Origin: DATKUK01 sp035530655
GTDB taxonomy: Bacteria; Planctomycetota; Phycisphaerae; UBA1845; DATKUK01
Direction of reading: 5' to 3'
Assembly: GCA_035530655.1 (NCBI GenBank)
Contig: DATKUK010000030.1
Span: 5,238 to 69,237 of the forward strand
DNA: 64,000 nucleotides
In this document: positions 24,400-32,884 of the stretch, one piece after another
How the letters are laid out: every line of letters starts with the position of its first letter
Position numbering within the stretch: the first letter of the stretch is position 1
The notes under the pieces: model-generated
Database searches by the model: none
What the model was told of the DNA's origin: nothing
Seen by the model: the letters and a program-made list of their open reading frames with translations, nothing else
Translations under genes and position numbers: made by a program

Positions 24400-27150
24400 A
24401 TGTCTTCCAGCCGTAAGAGCCTCTATCTGATCGACGGACACGCTCAGATCTACCGCTGCTACTACGCCCCTTTCCGCGATCTGACGGCTCCGTCGGGCGA
24501 GCCGACCAAAGCCACATACGTCTTCTGCAACATGCTGCTGAAGCTTGTCGGCCAGCGGCGGCCTGACTACCTCGCGATGGTCATGGACGTACCCACCGAG
24601 ACGTTGCTTCGCCGGCAGGCATTTGCCGAATATAAGGCCCAGCGGCAGCCACCTCCCGAGGATATGGAGCCCCAGATTCAACGCATTCTGGCCATTCTGG
24701 ACGCGATGAAGATACCGATGCTGCGGGCGGAGCGGTTCGAGGCGGACGACGTCATGGCCACAATCGTCCATCGGCTACGCGGGCAAGCCGCCGGGACAGA
24801 GATCTTCCTGGTCAGCCGCGACAAGGACCTCGAGCAACTGCTCGGTCCGGGCGTGTTCATGTACGACCCTGCCAAGGACGAAGTGATCGACGCTGACGCC
24901 CTTGAGGCCAGCAAGGGCTATCGGCCTGAGCAAGTCATCGATGTGCAGACGCTGACGGGCGACTCGACCGACAATATTCCCGGCGTACCGGGGGTGGGAG
25001 CCAAAACGGCGGTCCGACTGATCGGGAAGTACGGGTCGGCGGAGGCGGTGGTGGCGCATGCCCACGAGCAGTCGCCCAAGTTGCGTGCCAATCTGAAGGC
25101 CTTTGCGGGATCGTTGTCGATGACCAGGGATCTGGTCTCGCTACGGACCGACGTTCCTGTGGATGTCGATCTGGACGCGTGGCGATTAAAGGGTATCGAC
25201 GCGGACGTTTTGCGTCCGATGTTTCGCGAGCTGGGGTTCGATCGTCTGCTCCAGCAGCTCGATCGGATGGATGGATCGGCAGCCGCGGTCGCAGCGGGGC
25301 CGGCTGACTCGATTGCGGCCGAGCCGGGCGTACTGGAGACGGCCAAGGGCGCCGACTACCGCACAGTCGAGACGGACGAGCAACTGCGAGAGCTGGCTGC
25401 GAAGCTGCGTGGCTCGGGCGGCTTCGCCTTCGACACCGAGACGACCGGCCTGAAGCCCGTCGACGCCGAATTGGTGGGTCTGTCGTTCTCGTGGGCAGCG
25501 AGGCAGGGCTATTACGTACCCGTCCGCAGCGCGACCGGGCCGACCGCACCGATCGAGTCGGTCCGGCGCGAACTGGGTGCGGTGCTGGCCGACGGCAGCA
25601 TTCCCAAGTGCGGGCAGAACGTCAAATACGACCTGATTGTGCTGCGTCAGGCGGGCATCGACGTGGCTGGGGCGGACTTCGACAGCATGATTGCCGCCTT
25701 TCTGTTGCACCCCACCCGGCGATCGTACGGCCTGAGTGCGCTGGCGGAGGAGCTGCTGGGGTACCGGATGATCGAGATCACCGAGCTGATCGGTAAGGGC
25801 AAAAAACAGATCCCGATCGATCAGGTCGATCCGGGGCTGCTGTGCACGTACGCCGCGGAAGACGCGGATATCGCATGGCGCCTGCGGGGGCTGCTCGAGC
25901 CTCGCCTGTCCGAGGCCGGGCTGGATGAGTTGTTTCGCGCCACCGAGATGCCGCTAGTGGAGGTGCTGGCCGAAATGGAATGCACCGGTGTAGCCATCGA
26001 CACCGAGCACTTGGCCAGGCTAAGCAACTCTCTGGCCGACCGCATCACACATCTGAAGCGACAGATCCACAAAGAAGCCGGACACGAGTTCAATATCGAT
26101 TCGCCGCGGCAGTTGGGGCAGTTGCTGTTCGATGAGTTGGGCCTGCGTGTGGTGCGGAAGACCAAGACCTCGCGTTCGACGGACGCCGAGACGCTTTCCA
26201 TGCTGGCGTGGGAGACGGACGAGCCGCTGCCGAAACTGGTGCTGCAATACCGCGAGCTGACCAAGCTGAAGAATACGTATGTCGACACGCTGCCGGAGAT
26301 GATCAGCGAGAAGACGGGGCGCATCCACGCCAGTTTCAACCCCACGGGTGCGGTGACGGGGCGTCTGAGCTCGAGCGACCCGAACCTGCAGAACATCCCG
26401 GTCCGGACCGAGCAGGGCCGCGAGATACGCCGTGCGTTTGTGCCCGGCCTGCAGGGGCACGTGCTGCTGACGGCCGACTATTCGCAGGTTGAGCTGCGTG
26501 TTCTGGCCCATTTTTGCCAGGATGAAGGCCTACTGGCGGCGTTTCGCGAGGACCGTGACATCCACACGTATGTGGCCAGCCAGATCTTCAGCGTGGCGCT
26601 CGAGCAGGTCGACACTCAGCAGCGCAGCCGGGCCAAGGCGGTGAACTTCGGGATCATCTATGGGCAGACGCCTTACGGCCTGTCACGGAGCGTGGGGATT
26701 CCGGTCGGTGAGGCCAAGGCTTTTATCGACATGTACTTTTTGCGCTATCCGGGTATCCGGATGTTCCTGGATGACTGCATCGCCCGGGCCAGGCGGAACG
26801 GATACGTGGAAACCATCCTTGGCCGGCGCAGGCCCGTGGAGGAAATCCACTCGCGCAACGCCACGCGCAGATCGCTGGGCGAGCGTCTCGCGGTCAACAC
26901 GGTGATCCAGGGCTCGGCGGCGGATCTGATCAAGACAGCGATGCTGAGTATTCATCGCCACATTCGGCGCGAGGGATTGCCTGCCCGCATGCTAATCCAG
27001 GTGCACGATGAGTTGGTTTTCGAGGTGCCGGCCGAGGCCGCGGAAGAGACGGCGGAGATGGTCCGCCGCGAAATGACCACCGCGCTGGATCTGGACGTTC
27101 CGTTGAAGGTCGATATCAACACGGGAGCCAACTGGTTGGAGAGCAAATAG
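24400..27150 (+). CDS. polA: DNA polymerase I with active proofreading motifs
   Basis: The protein has 916 residues, normal for full-length PolA. The 5'-3' nuclease domain (about 1-290) starts LYLIDGHAQIYRCYY and has the helix-hairpin-helix DNIPGVPGVGAKTAVRL. The 3'-5' exonuclease domain has all three motifs: DTETTG (about 345), NVKYDL and YAAEDAD. In the polymerase domain motif A is LTADYSQVELRVLAHF (about 689), motif B is RAKAVNFGIIYGQTPYG (about 743) and motif C is QVHDELVFEV (about 867). It fills gaps and removes RNA primers during replication and repair. The ATG at 24400 is chosen because MSSSRKS leads directly into the nuclease domain; the 27 codons upstream in frame look non-native. 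It is divergent from the coiled-coil protein gene. Confidence 0.95.
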   Translation: MSSSRKSLYLIDGHAQIYRCYYAPFRDLTAPSGEPTKATYVFCNMLLKLVGQRRPDYLAMVMDVPTETLLRRQAFAEYKAQRQPPPEDMEPQIQRILAILDAMKIPMLRAERFEADDVMATIVHRLRGQAAGTEIFLVSRDKDLEQLLGPGVFMYDPAKDEVIDADALEASKGYRPEQVIDVQTLTGDSTDNIPGVPGVGAKTAVRLIGKYGSAEAVVAHAHEQSPKLRANLKAFAGSLSMTRDLVSLRTDVPVDVDLDAWRLKGIDADVLRPMFRELGFDRLLQQLDRMDGSAAAVAAGPADSIAAEPGVLETAKGADYRTVETDEQLRELAAKLRGSGGFAFDTETTGLKPVDAELVGLSFSWAARQGYYVPVRSATGPTAPIESVRRELGAVLADGSIPKCGQNVKYDLIVLRQAGIDVAGADFDSMIAAFLLHPTRRSYGLSALAEELLGYRMIEITELIGKGKKQIPIDQVDPGLLCTYAAEDADIAWRLRGLLEPRLSEAGLDELFRATEMPLVEVLAEMECTGVAIDTEHLARLSNSLADRITHLKRQIHKEAGHEFNIDSPRQLGQLLFDELGLRVVRKTKTSRSTDAETLSMLAWETDEPLPKLVLQYRELTKLKNTYVDTLPEMISEKTGRIHASFNPTGAVTGRLSSSDPNLQNIPVRTEQGREIRRAFVPGLQGHVLLTADYSQVELRVLAHFCQDEGLLAAFREDRDIHTYVASQIFSVALEQVDTQQRSRAKAVNFGIIYGQTPYGLSRSVGIPVGEAKAFIDMYFLRYPGIRMFLDDCIARARRNGYVETILGRRRPVEEIHSRNATRRSLGERLAVNTVIQGSAADLIKTAMLSIHRHIRREGLPARMLIQVHDELVFEVPAEAAEETAEMVRREMTTALDLDVPLKVDINTGANWLESK

Positions 27151-27217
27151 CAGGGGGAACTCTCGCGACGGCCGGGCGGGCTGACGCGAGTGATTGCGGA
27201 TGGATCTTTGTCGGCGT

Positions 27218-29458
27218 CTAGGTCACGGGTGCGGCGGCGAGCACGCTGTCGATGGTCTCGAAGAGCCGCTTGCCGTTGATGGGCTTGGTGACGTATTCGT
27301 CCATGCCGGACTCGAGGCAGCGCCGACGATCCTCCTTGTCGGCGCTGGCGGTCATGGCGATGATCGGAATGTGGCGACCGGACGGTTGCTCGGCCTGCTC
27401 GGCACGACGGATGGCCGCGGCCGCCTCAAAGCCGTCCATATTCGGCATTTGCACGTCCATCAGAATGATATCGAACTGCTCTCGCCGCAGGGCTCTTAGA
27501 ACTTCTGCGCCGTCAGGGACGACCACGACGCGATGGCCCTTCCTTTCGAGGGCACGCACGGCCAACATCTGATTGACGACGTTGTCCTCCGCCAGGAGGA
27601 TGCGCAGCGGGCGATGCTCTGAGAGGGCAGGGGGCGACTCTTGTGCATCGGGCGAGCTCTGGTCCTCGCCAGGCTGTGCGGGCCGATCGTCGGGTGACGG
27701 TCGACGACCGACAGCGGTGCGGACCGCTTCGAGAAGGTTGGTCTCGAGAACCGGTTTGACCAGATGACCGGCCACCCCAAGCTGCTCACAGAGGTCGGTG
27801 AGACCGTGGATGCGTGTGACAGGCGCGAGCAACAGTACCGCACGGACCATGCCGGACTGCTGCTGGATCTGCTTGGCGAGGGCGAAGCCATCGGTACCGG
27901 GCATGTCACCGTCCACAATGGCCAGATCGAAGGGCTCGGCTGCCTGCTTCATCGTCTCCAGCGCCGCAGGCGCGTCGGCGGCCAGGGCCGTGCAGGCCCC
28001 CCAGTTACCCAAGTGCTGAGCGAGTACGTTCCTGCTGGTTTCGTTGTCGTCAACCACGAGCACGCGCAATGCAGACAGCTCGTCGCCTGAAGCTGCAGAA
28101 TCGTCGTGGCTGGGCTTCTGCAGACCAAAGACGGCGGTAAAGTGGAAGCAACTGCCTTTTCCGGGCTCGCTCTGGACCCACATACGGCCGCCCATCATTC
28201 CCGTCAATTCGGAGGATATGGCCAGCCCCAGACCGGTGCCCCCGTATCTACGGGTAGCCGATCCGTTCGCCTGGGAGAAGGATTCGAAGATGGTTCTTTG
28301 TTTGTCGGCAGCGATGCCGATACCGGTGTCGGCAACGGTGAAGTGGAGTTTGATGTTGTCGGCCTGGCACGACTCGGTTTCGACGCGGACGACGACTTCA
28401 CCGTCATCTGTGAACTTGATGGCATTGCCCACAAGATTCACCAGGATTTGCCGCAGACGGTCCAGATCGCCGACCAGGGCATCGCGCACGTCCGGCTCGA
28501 CGCCGCAGACCAGCTCGATGCCCTTTTCGTGCGCCGCCATCGCCTGCCATTGGAGCGCATCGCCGAGGCATTCTCGCAGACCGAAAGTCACCAAGTCGAG
28601 GTCGAGCTTACCCGCCTCGATCTTGGAGAAGTCGAGGATGTCGTTGATGACCACCATGAGAGCATTGGCCGACTTTCTGACCATCTCCAGATAGCGCTGC
28701 TGCTCTGCCGTCAAGGTGGTATCCAGGAGCAGCTCGGTCATACCGATGATGCCGTTCATCGGGGTGCGAATCTCATGGCTCATGTTGGCCAGGAACTGTG
28801 ATTTGGCGCGGTTGGCCTGCTCGGCCTGCTCCATGGCCTGCTGCAGCGCGGCCGACCGTTTGGCCACCTCTCTTTCGAGGTGAAGAATGTGGCCACGCTT
28901 CTCACGGAGGCGTTCGTCGCGCTCCTGAAGGTTACTCGACACGACGGCCGTGTGCGCCCGCCGGATCGTCTCCTGTTCGTTCAGCAAATGTTGAATTCGA
29001 GTGTTGGCGGTACGAAGCTGGTCCAGTGCCCCCATAGCCGTCCAAGCGAGGTTTGACCAGATCTGAAGCTCGCGACGCCATCGCTCATCGGGCGTGAAGG
29101 TGTCGGGCGGCTGCTCGATTAGCGCCCCAAGAAAGCCGATTCGTCCGTCATAGGACACCACACGCAGCCCGACGACCAGGTGGGTCCGACGGTCGTCGGG
29201 CCCCCATGGGATCAGGACGAACGCCTCGGTGGGAAGTGAGACGGTGAGGATATCGCAGATCGAACGGATCCACTCGGTCGAGACGTCGCCGCCCTCGCAG
29301 GAGTGAGCCAACAAGCGTCCCGTCTCGTCGGTCATGAACAGCAGTGACGGTTTGAGTGGGGCGAGTCGTCCGCCAAGCTGCGCGAGCGAGCCGGTGTCGT
29401 CGGCGGGCAGCCGGCTTTCGGGAAACATCGAGTCGATTTCTTCCAGGAAATCCAACAT
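27218..29458 (-). CDS. Hybrid histidine kinase with two receiver domains
   Basis: The 746-residue cytoplasmic kinase has an N-terminal input region (about 1-150) that looks GAF-like and a coiled coil (about 155-215). The H box FLANMSHEIRTPMNG is near 225 and the ATPase N box NLVGNAIKFTDDG near 346, with VADTGIGI and GGTGLGLAIS after it. Two receiver domains follow, at about 464-580 (VLVVDDNETSRN, phosphoacceptor in AIVDGDMPG) and 618-740 (ILLAEDNVVNQM, phosphoacceptor in ILMDVQMPN, Lys in EYVTKPI). Both receivers keep the acidic pocket and acceptor Asp. No output domain or HPt is present, so phosphate probably passes to separate proteins. It starts 11 bases after the HDOD gene, indicating one operon. 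Confidence 0.88.
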   Translation of the reverse strand: MLDFLEEIDSMFPESRLPADDTGSLAQLGGRLAPLKPSLLFMTDETGRLLAHSCEGGDVSTEWIRSICDILTVSLPTEAFVLIPWGPDDRRTHLVVGLRVVSYDGRIGFLGALIEQPPDTFTPDERWRRELQIWSNLAWTAMGALDQLRTANTRIQHLLNEQETIRRAHTAVVSSNLQERDERLREKRGHILHLEREVAKRSAALQQAMEQAEQANRAKSQFLANMSHEIRTPMNGIIGMTELLLDTTLTAEQQRYLEMVRKSANALMVVINDILDFSKIEAGKLDLDLVTFGLRECLGDALQWQAMAAHEKGIELVCGVEPDVRDALVGDLDRLRQILVNLVGNAIKFTDDGEVVVRVETESCQADNIKLHFTVADTGIGIAADKQRTIFESFSQANGSATRRYGGTGLGLAISSELTGMMGGRMWVQSEPGKGSCFHFTAVFGLQKPSHDDSAASGDELSALRVLVVDDNETSRNVLAQHLGNWGACTALAADAPAALETMKQAAEPFDLAIVDGDMPGTDGFALAKQIQQQSGMVRAVLLLAPVTRIHGLTDLCEQLGVAGHLVKPVLETNLLEAVRTAVGRRPSPDDRPAQPGEDQSSPDAQESPPALSEHRPLRILLAEDNVVNQMLAVRALERKGHRVVVVPDGAEVLRALRREQFDIILMDVQMPNMDGFEAAAAIRRAEQAEQPSGRHIPIIAMTASADKEDRRRCLESGMDEYVTKPINGKRLFETIDSVLAAAPVT

Positions 29459-29469
29459 ACGAATCGGCT

Positions 29470-30354
29470 CTACAGTTCAAACAGACCTTCGTTCAGCGAA
29501 ACCTCGCGATCCAGATCCGATGCCAGCACCACGATGTCCTCTTTGCTCAGATTCAGGACCTGGAAGGCATACACCGGCGCTTTGACCAGTTTCTGTCCCA
29601 CGGACGACGTACCTTTGAGCGTACAGATGAGATTGGCAACCTCCACACATTGGATGAGGCTCGCATCTTCGCCCCGGTATTGCTGCGACATGTGGTGGAA
29701 GCGAATGGCGGCTCGGACCACGGACGGAAAGTGCCATTTTTCCGCGATGCGCGAACCGAGGGTGGTATGGTCGAAGCCCAACGTGTCGCGCTCCACTTCA
29801 CATAGCGGCGTGGAGCCGTCGAGGCCCTGGATAACCTGCCGGAACGGCTGGTGCAGATGTTGATCCTCGAGGATGATGCCGATGTCGTGCAAGAGGCCGG
29901 CCAGGAAACAGTCTTCGAAACTCGCCAGCTTGGACCGCGTGGCGATGAGGCGTGCGCAGAGTCCCACCGACACCATGTGTCGCCAGAGCATGTCGCGGCG
30001 GTAGCGCCCGACGGCCTCGCCCGTCTTGAAGATCTTGGCGACGGACGCGGTCATCGCCAGATTGCGGATCTCACTGAACCCCAGGTAGCTGATTGCGTGA
30101 TGCAGGTTGGTGATTGTCGCGCGTAGACCGTACGCGGCCGAGTTGATGCTACGCAGCACCCGGCCGCTCAGGGCCGGATCGCCTTCCACCACGCGCTTGA
30201 GATCGGCCGCTCCGGCGTTCGGATCCCTTGCGATCTCCATGACCTTGACGGCAATGTGAGGCAGCGTTGAGATCTCGACGATACGATCGATAGCCGCGTC
30301 AATCGAGGGTGGTGCCGGCGCCGCCGGTGCTGCATTGTTGACCTCTGCCGACAT
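29470..30354 (-). CDS. HDOD domain signalling protein
   Basis: The 294-residue protein has an HDOD domain over about residues 18-215, with the typical opening STLPHIAVKVMEIARDPNAG and then ALSGRVLRSINSAAYGLR, ISYLGFSEIRNLAMTASV and AGLLHDIGIILEDQH. HDOD domains are relatives of HD phosphohydrolases that act as adaptors in cyclic-di-GMP, cell-cycle and chemosensory signalling. A degenerate HD pair (LLHDIG) remains, but the full metal set is not clear. The proline/alanine-rich N-terminus is probably disordered. It is the first gene of a two-gene unit with the hybrid kinase, so it may present or modulate the kinase's signal. It is divergent from yidC. Confidence 0.85.
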   Translation of the reverse strand: MSAEVNNAAPAAPAPPSIDAAIDRIVEISTLPHIAVKVMEIARDPNAGAADLKRVVEGDPALSGRVLRSINSAAYGLRATITNLHHAISYLGFSEIRNLAMTASVAKIFKTGEAVGRYRRDMLWRHMVSVGLCARLIATRSKLASFEDCFLAGLLHDIGIILEDQHLHQPFRQVIQGLDGSTPLCEVERDTLGFDHTTLGSRIAEKWHFPSVVRAAIRFHHMSQQYRGEDASLIQCVEVANLICTLKGTSSVGQKLVKAPVYAFQVLNLSKEDIVVLASDLDREVSLNEGLFEL

Positions 30355-30812
30355 CTATGTTAGCTCCCTTTTCCTCTTCCTCTGTTGGCACTGAGAGCCG
30401 TTGTCGAGGAACGCCACAGACTCCCGATGGTCCTCGACGTGGATCGCCGGAGGACACGTGCCTGGCTCGTTTTTCGCTGACGTGGGCCTTCGCACAGTGC
30501 AACGGTCCCGGTCGCCATCCTCGCCAGGTTTCGCACGCCACCGCCCTGCCCGGCACGCCGGCGCATTTTGCCACCGGCCAACGGACAGGCGCTGCACTTC
30601 TCACCAGCACTGTTATCGTAAGGGCTGGGAGTTACCCTTAGCTATTGTTGTTCGGCGGAGTGGAACTTCCTATAAGATCACGCTCTACCACGTGCGGCGC
30701 GCACTCATGTTGGATGATCCGGCCGACTGGGCCGGCTGGTGGGTCATTGCTGCCGACTGTCACCGGCACTATGCTCTTTGCCTGCTTCGGCTGTGGTCGC
30801 CGAGGCATAAGG
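30355..30812. other. Divergent promoter region between HDOD gene and yidC
   Basis: This stretch of about 460 bases should hold the promoters of both divergent units. No strong -35/-10 pair, riboswitch or RNA gene was recognised. A frame open from TTG at 30645 runs into yidC, but its peptide (Cys- and Gly-rich, no hydrophobic signal) is unlikely to be the real N-terminus. Confidence 0.4.
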
Positions 30813-32594
30813 ATGTGTGATTTGATGGTTCGGGGAGTCTGTACGCACCTGAGCACGGCTTTGGTTCTCCTGGCGGGTTCGCGGGCCTGCGGCCAGGATT
30901 TGACGGCGGCTCCGAGGTTAGGCGGAGACGACCTGGTTGTACATTTCGTCGCCGGAGGCGCCGACGTCCAACGGGCGTACCTGCCCGGGTATCCGGTGAG
31001 TGCCGAACGTCGTGAACCGTACGTTTTGCTGGGGGCCTCGCCAGAGCCGACGGGCCCGTCGCACCTGTTCGCGACGTCAGTGGCCGTCGAGGACCCGCAG
31101 ACGGTCATCGACCTTAGCGCCCCCGGAATGTGGACCCAATCAGACGCAGAGCCGCAGCACATCGTCTTTGAGACGGTCGCCTCGTTGGGCGGGCAGCCCA
31201 CTCTGTCGATACGAAAGACATTCGCGCTGAAGAACCGCTTTGACATTCATGTCGAGTATCGAATCGAGAATCTGACCGAACAAGACATCACTTTCGGTCT
31301 GACCCAGCAGGGCCCGGGCGGCATGCCGCGCGAGGACGTCCGCACGGACTATCGCAGCCTCTACATCGCTCGCCAGCGGAAGGGCCGGATTCGTGTCCGC
31401 CGCATACGAGCCGGCCAGGCGGAGAACCCCCGCTACGAGCACTTGCTGGCCAACGATCCCGAACAGCCGATCGTCTGGTGGGCGGTCGCCAACAGGTACT
31501 TCGCAGCCATCATCGTTCCCCTCGACGCGGGCAGCACCGAACGGATCGAGTTGGAGGCGATCGACGACTCGCCCGCCCAGCCATTCCGCTGTCGCTGGCA
31601 GACCGGTCGGATTGAGTTGGCCGCCGGCCAGAGCACGACGCTGCGCTACTGGGCTTACCTAGGCCCGCAGGACCGGGAGCTATTTGCCTCGAACGGCCAG
31701 TATGCCGAACTGGCGTTTGGCGACTTGATCGACGCGCACGGCTCGATGTGTACGTTCAGCCTGCTGGGACGCGGCATGTCCTGGCTGCTGCGGTCGTTGG
31801 TGCGCGTAAGCCCCGGGCACAACTACGGGCTCGCTATTCTGTTTATGGTTGTCATCTTTCGTATCCTGCTGGGTCCGCTGTCGCGCTATGGCTTCCGCAA
31901 GACCGCGAGCGTGCAGTTGGCCTCGCGCAGGCTGCGACCGAAGGTGGAAGAACTCAAGAAGCAGTTCGGCAACAGCAATGAAGAGAAAGAAGCCCTCAAC
32001 AAGGAGGTCATCAAGCTCTACCAGGCCGAGGGCATCACGCCGGCCGCTCAATTCGGCGGCTGCCTGCCGTTACTGGTGCAAATCCCCATCTGGGCAGCGC
32101 TATTTACAGCCATCAACTCCACCATTGAGTTGCGGGGTGCGCCGTTTGTGCTTTGGATCAACGACCTGTCGGCACCGGACGCGCTGGTTCGGTTCGGCCG
32201 GGCGTATTCGATTCCCATTCTCGGCGTGCTGTCGGGGCCCATCGGCTCTCTGAACGTCCTGCCGATCCTCATGGGGTTGCTTTCCGGCATGTGGCAGACC
32301 CTGCGCAAGGGTTCGCTCGACGCCGACAAACCCAAACGCCGCCGGAGCTTCGGGCCGCTGATCGGTGCTGGTCTATTCGTACTGTTTCTCTACAACGCCC
32401 CCAGCGGCCTGACGCTGTACATCGCCGCCAGCACGACCATTAACGGCATCCAGCGCTGGCGGATCACCCAAAAGCTGAGCGAAGCCATGGCAGCCGAAGA
32501 CCAGGCCGCCAGCCAGGAATCCGCCAACGGTCAAGCGCCCGCTGCACCTCAGGAGCCGACGCAGCCCCCAGAGCAGCCCCCGCCTCCCGCCTGA
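30813..32594 (+). CDS. yidC: YidC/Oxa1 membrane protein insertase
   Basis: YidC inserts and folds inner-membrane proteins with or beside SecYEG. The protein has 593 residues from ATG 30813 (ATG 30825 is also possible). A short hydrophobic N-terminal segment (THLSTALVLLAGSRACGQ) may be a cleaved signal or anchor. A beta-rich periplasmic domain of about 300 residues follows. The conserved core starts near AILFMVVIFRILLGPLSRYG, whose Arg lies in the hydrophilic groove. After it come the cytoplasmic helical hairpin LRPKVEELKKQFGNSNEEKE, PLLVQIPIWAALFTAI and YNAPSGLTLYIAASTTING. The tail is a Pro/Gln/Ala-rich extension. The usual rnpA/rpmH neighbours are absent. The unusually weak N-terminal helix is notable. 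Confidence 0.9.
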   Translation: MCDLMVRGVCTHLSTALVLLAGSRACGQDLTAAPRLGGDDLVVHFVAGGADVQRAYLPGYPVSAERREPYVLLGASPEPTGPSHLFATSVAVEDPQTVIDLSAPGMWTQSDAEPQHIVFETVASLGGQPTLSIRKTFALKNRFDIHVEYRIENLTEQDITFGLTQQGPGGMPREDVRTDYRSLYIARQRKGRIRVRRIRAGQAENPRYEHLLANDPEQPIVWWAVANRYFAAIIVPLDAGSTERIELEAIDDSPAQPFRCRWQTGRIELAAGQSTTLRYWAYLGPQDRELFASNGQYAELAFGDLIDAHGSMCTFSLLGRGMSWLLRSLVRVSPGHNYGLAILFMVVIFRILLGPLSRYGFRKTASVQLASRRLRPKVEELKKQFGNSNEEKEALNKEVIKLYQAEGITPAAQFGGCLPLLVQIPIWAALFTAINSTIELRGAPFVLWINDLSAPDALVRFGRAYSIPILGVLSGPIGSLNVLPILMGLLSGMWQTLRKGSLDADKPKRRRSFGPLIGAGLFVLFLYNAPSGLTLYIAASTTINGIQRWRITQKLSEAMAAEDQAASQESANGQAPAAPQEPTQPPEQPPPPA

Positions 32595-32708
32595 CGCTCT
32601 AAAGGGAGGGGCCGCACAAGGCCAATCCCACTCACTCAGCCGCGGTGGAATCGGTCCATCCGCAGGCATAGCATCCCCGTAGCCGAAGATGGTGACGACA
32701 TGTACAGG

Positions 32709-32834
32709 CTACTTGGAATCCACGTTCTGCACATCCTGAGAGCCAGATTCGTCAATGAAAAGAAGGTGCCGGGTAGGCTTGCGCAGCCTTTGTCCCTCTA
32801 AGAGCCAAAACAACTCGTTATGTGCATGTGCGAA
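32709..32834 (-). pseudogene. DUF3800-like gene remnant
   Basis: A 41-codon open stretch on the minus strand contains RHLLFIDESGSQD, matching the IDESGD start of DUF3800 proteins, which are RNase-H-fold proteins common in mobile and accessory DNA. It ends at TAG (32709-32711) exactly where family members have a Tyr before Pro-Val. Reading on in frame gives PVHVVTIFGYG, consistent with an internal nonsense mutation. No start codon with a ribosome binding site and no further domain are visible before the frame meets yidC from the other side. It is probably a dead fragment in the yidC-smc gap. Confidence 0.4.
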
Positions 32835-32884
32835 TTAGTGCTGGGCTTCAAGCACAGAAGGGCGAAGCAAGTCAGATGAAGGCT

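Noticed and set aside
30355..30597. An 80-codon minus-strand open frame just upstream of the HDOD gene.
   Set aside because: The composition is Arg/Gly/Pro-rich without domains, and it lies in the promoter region. There is no ribosome binding site.
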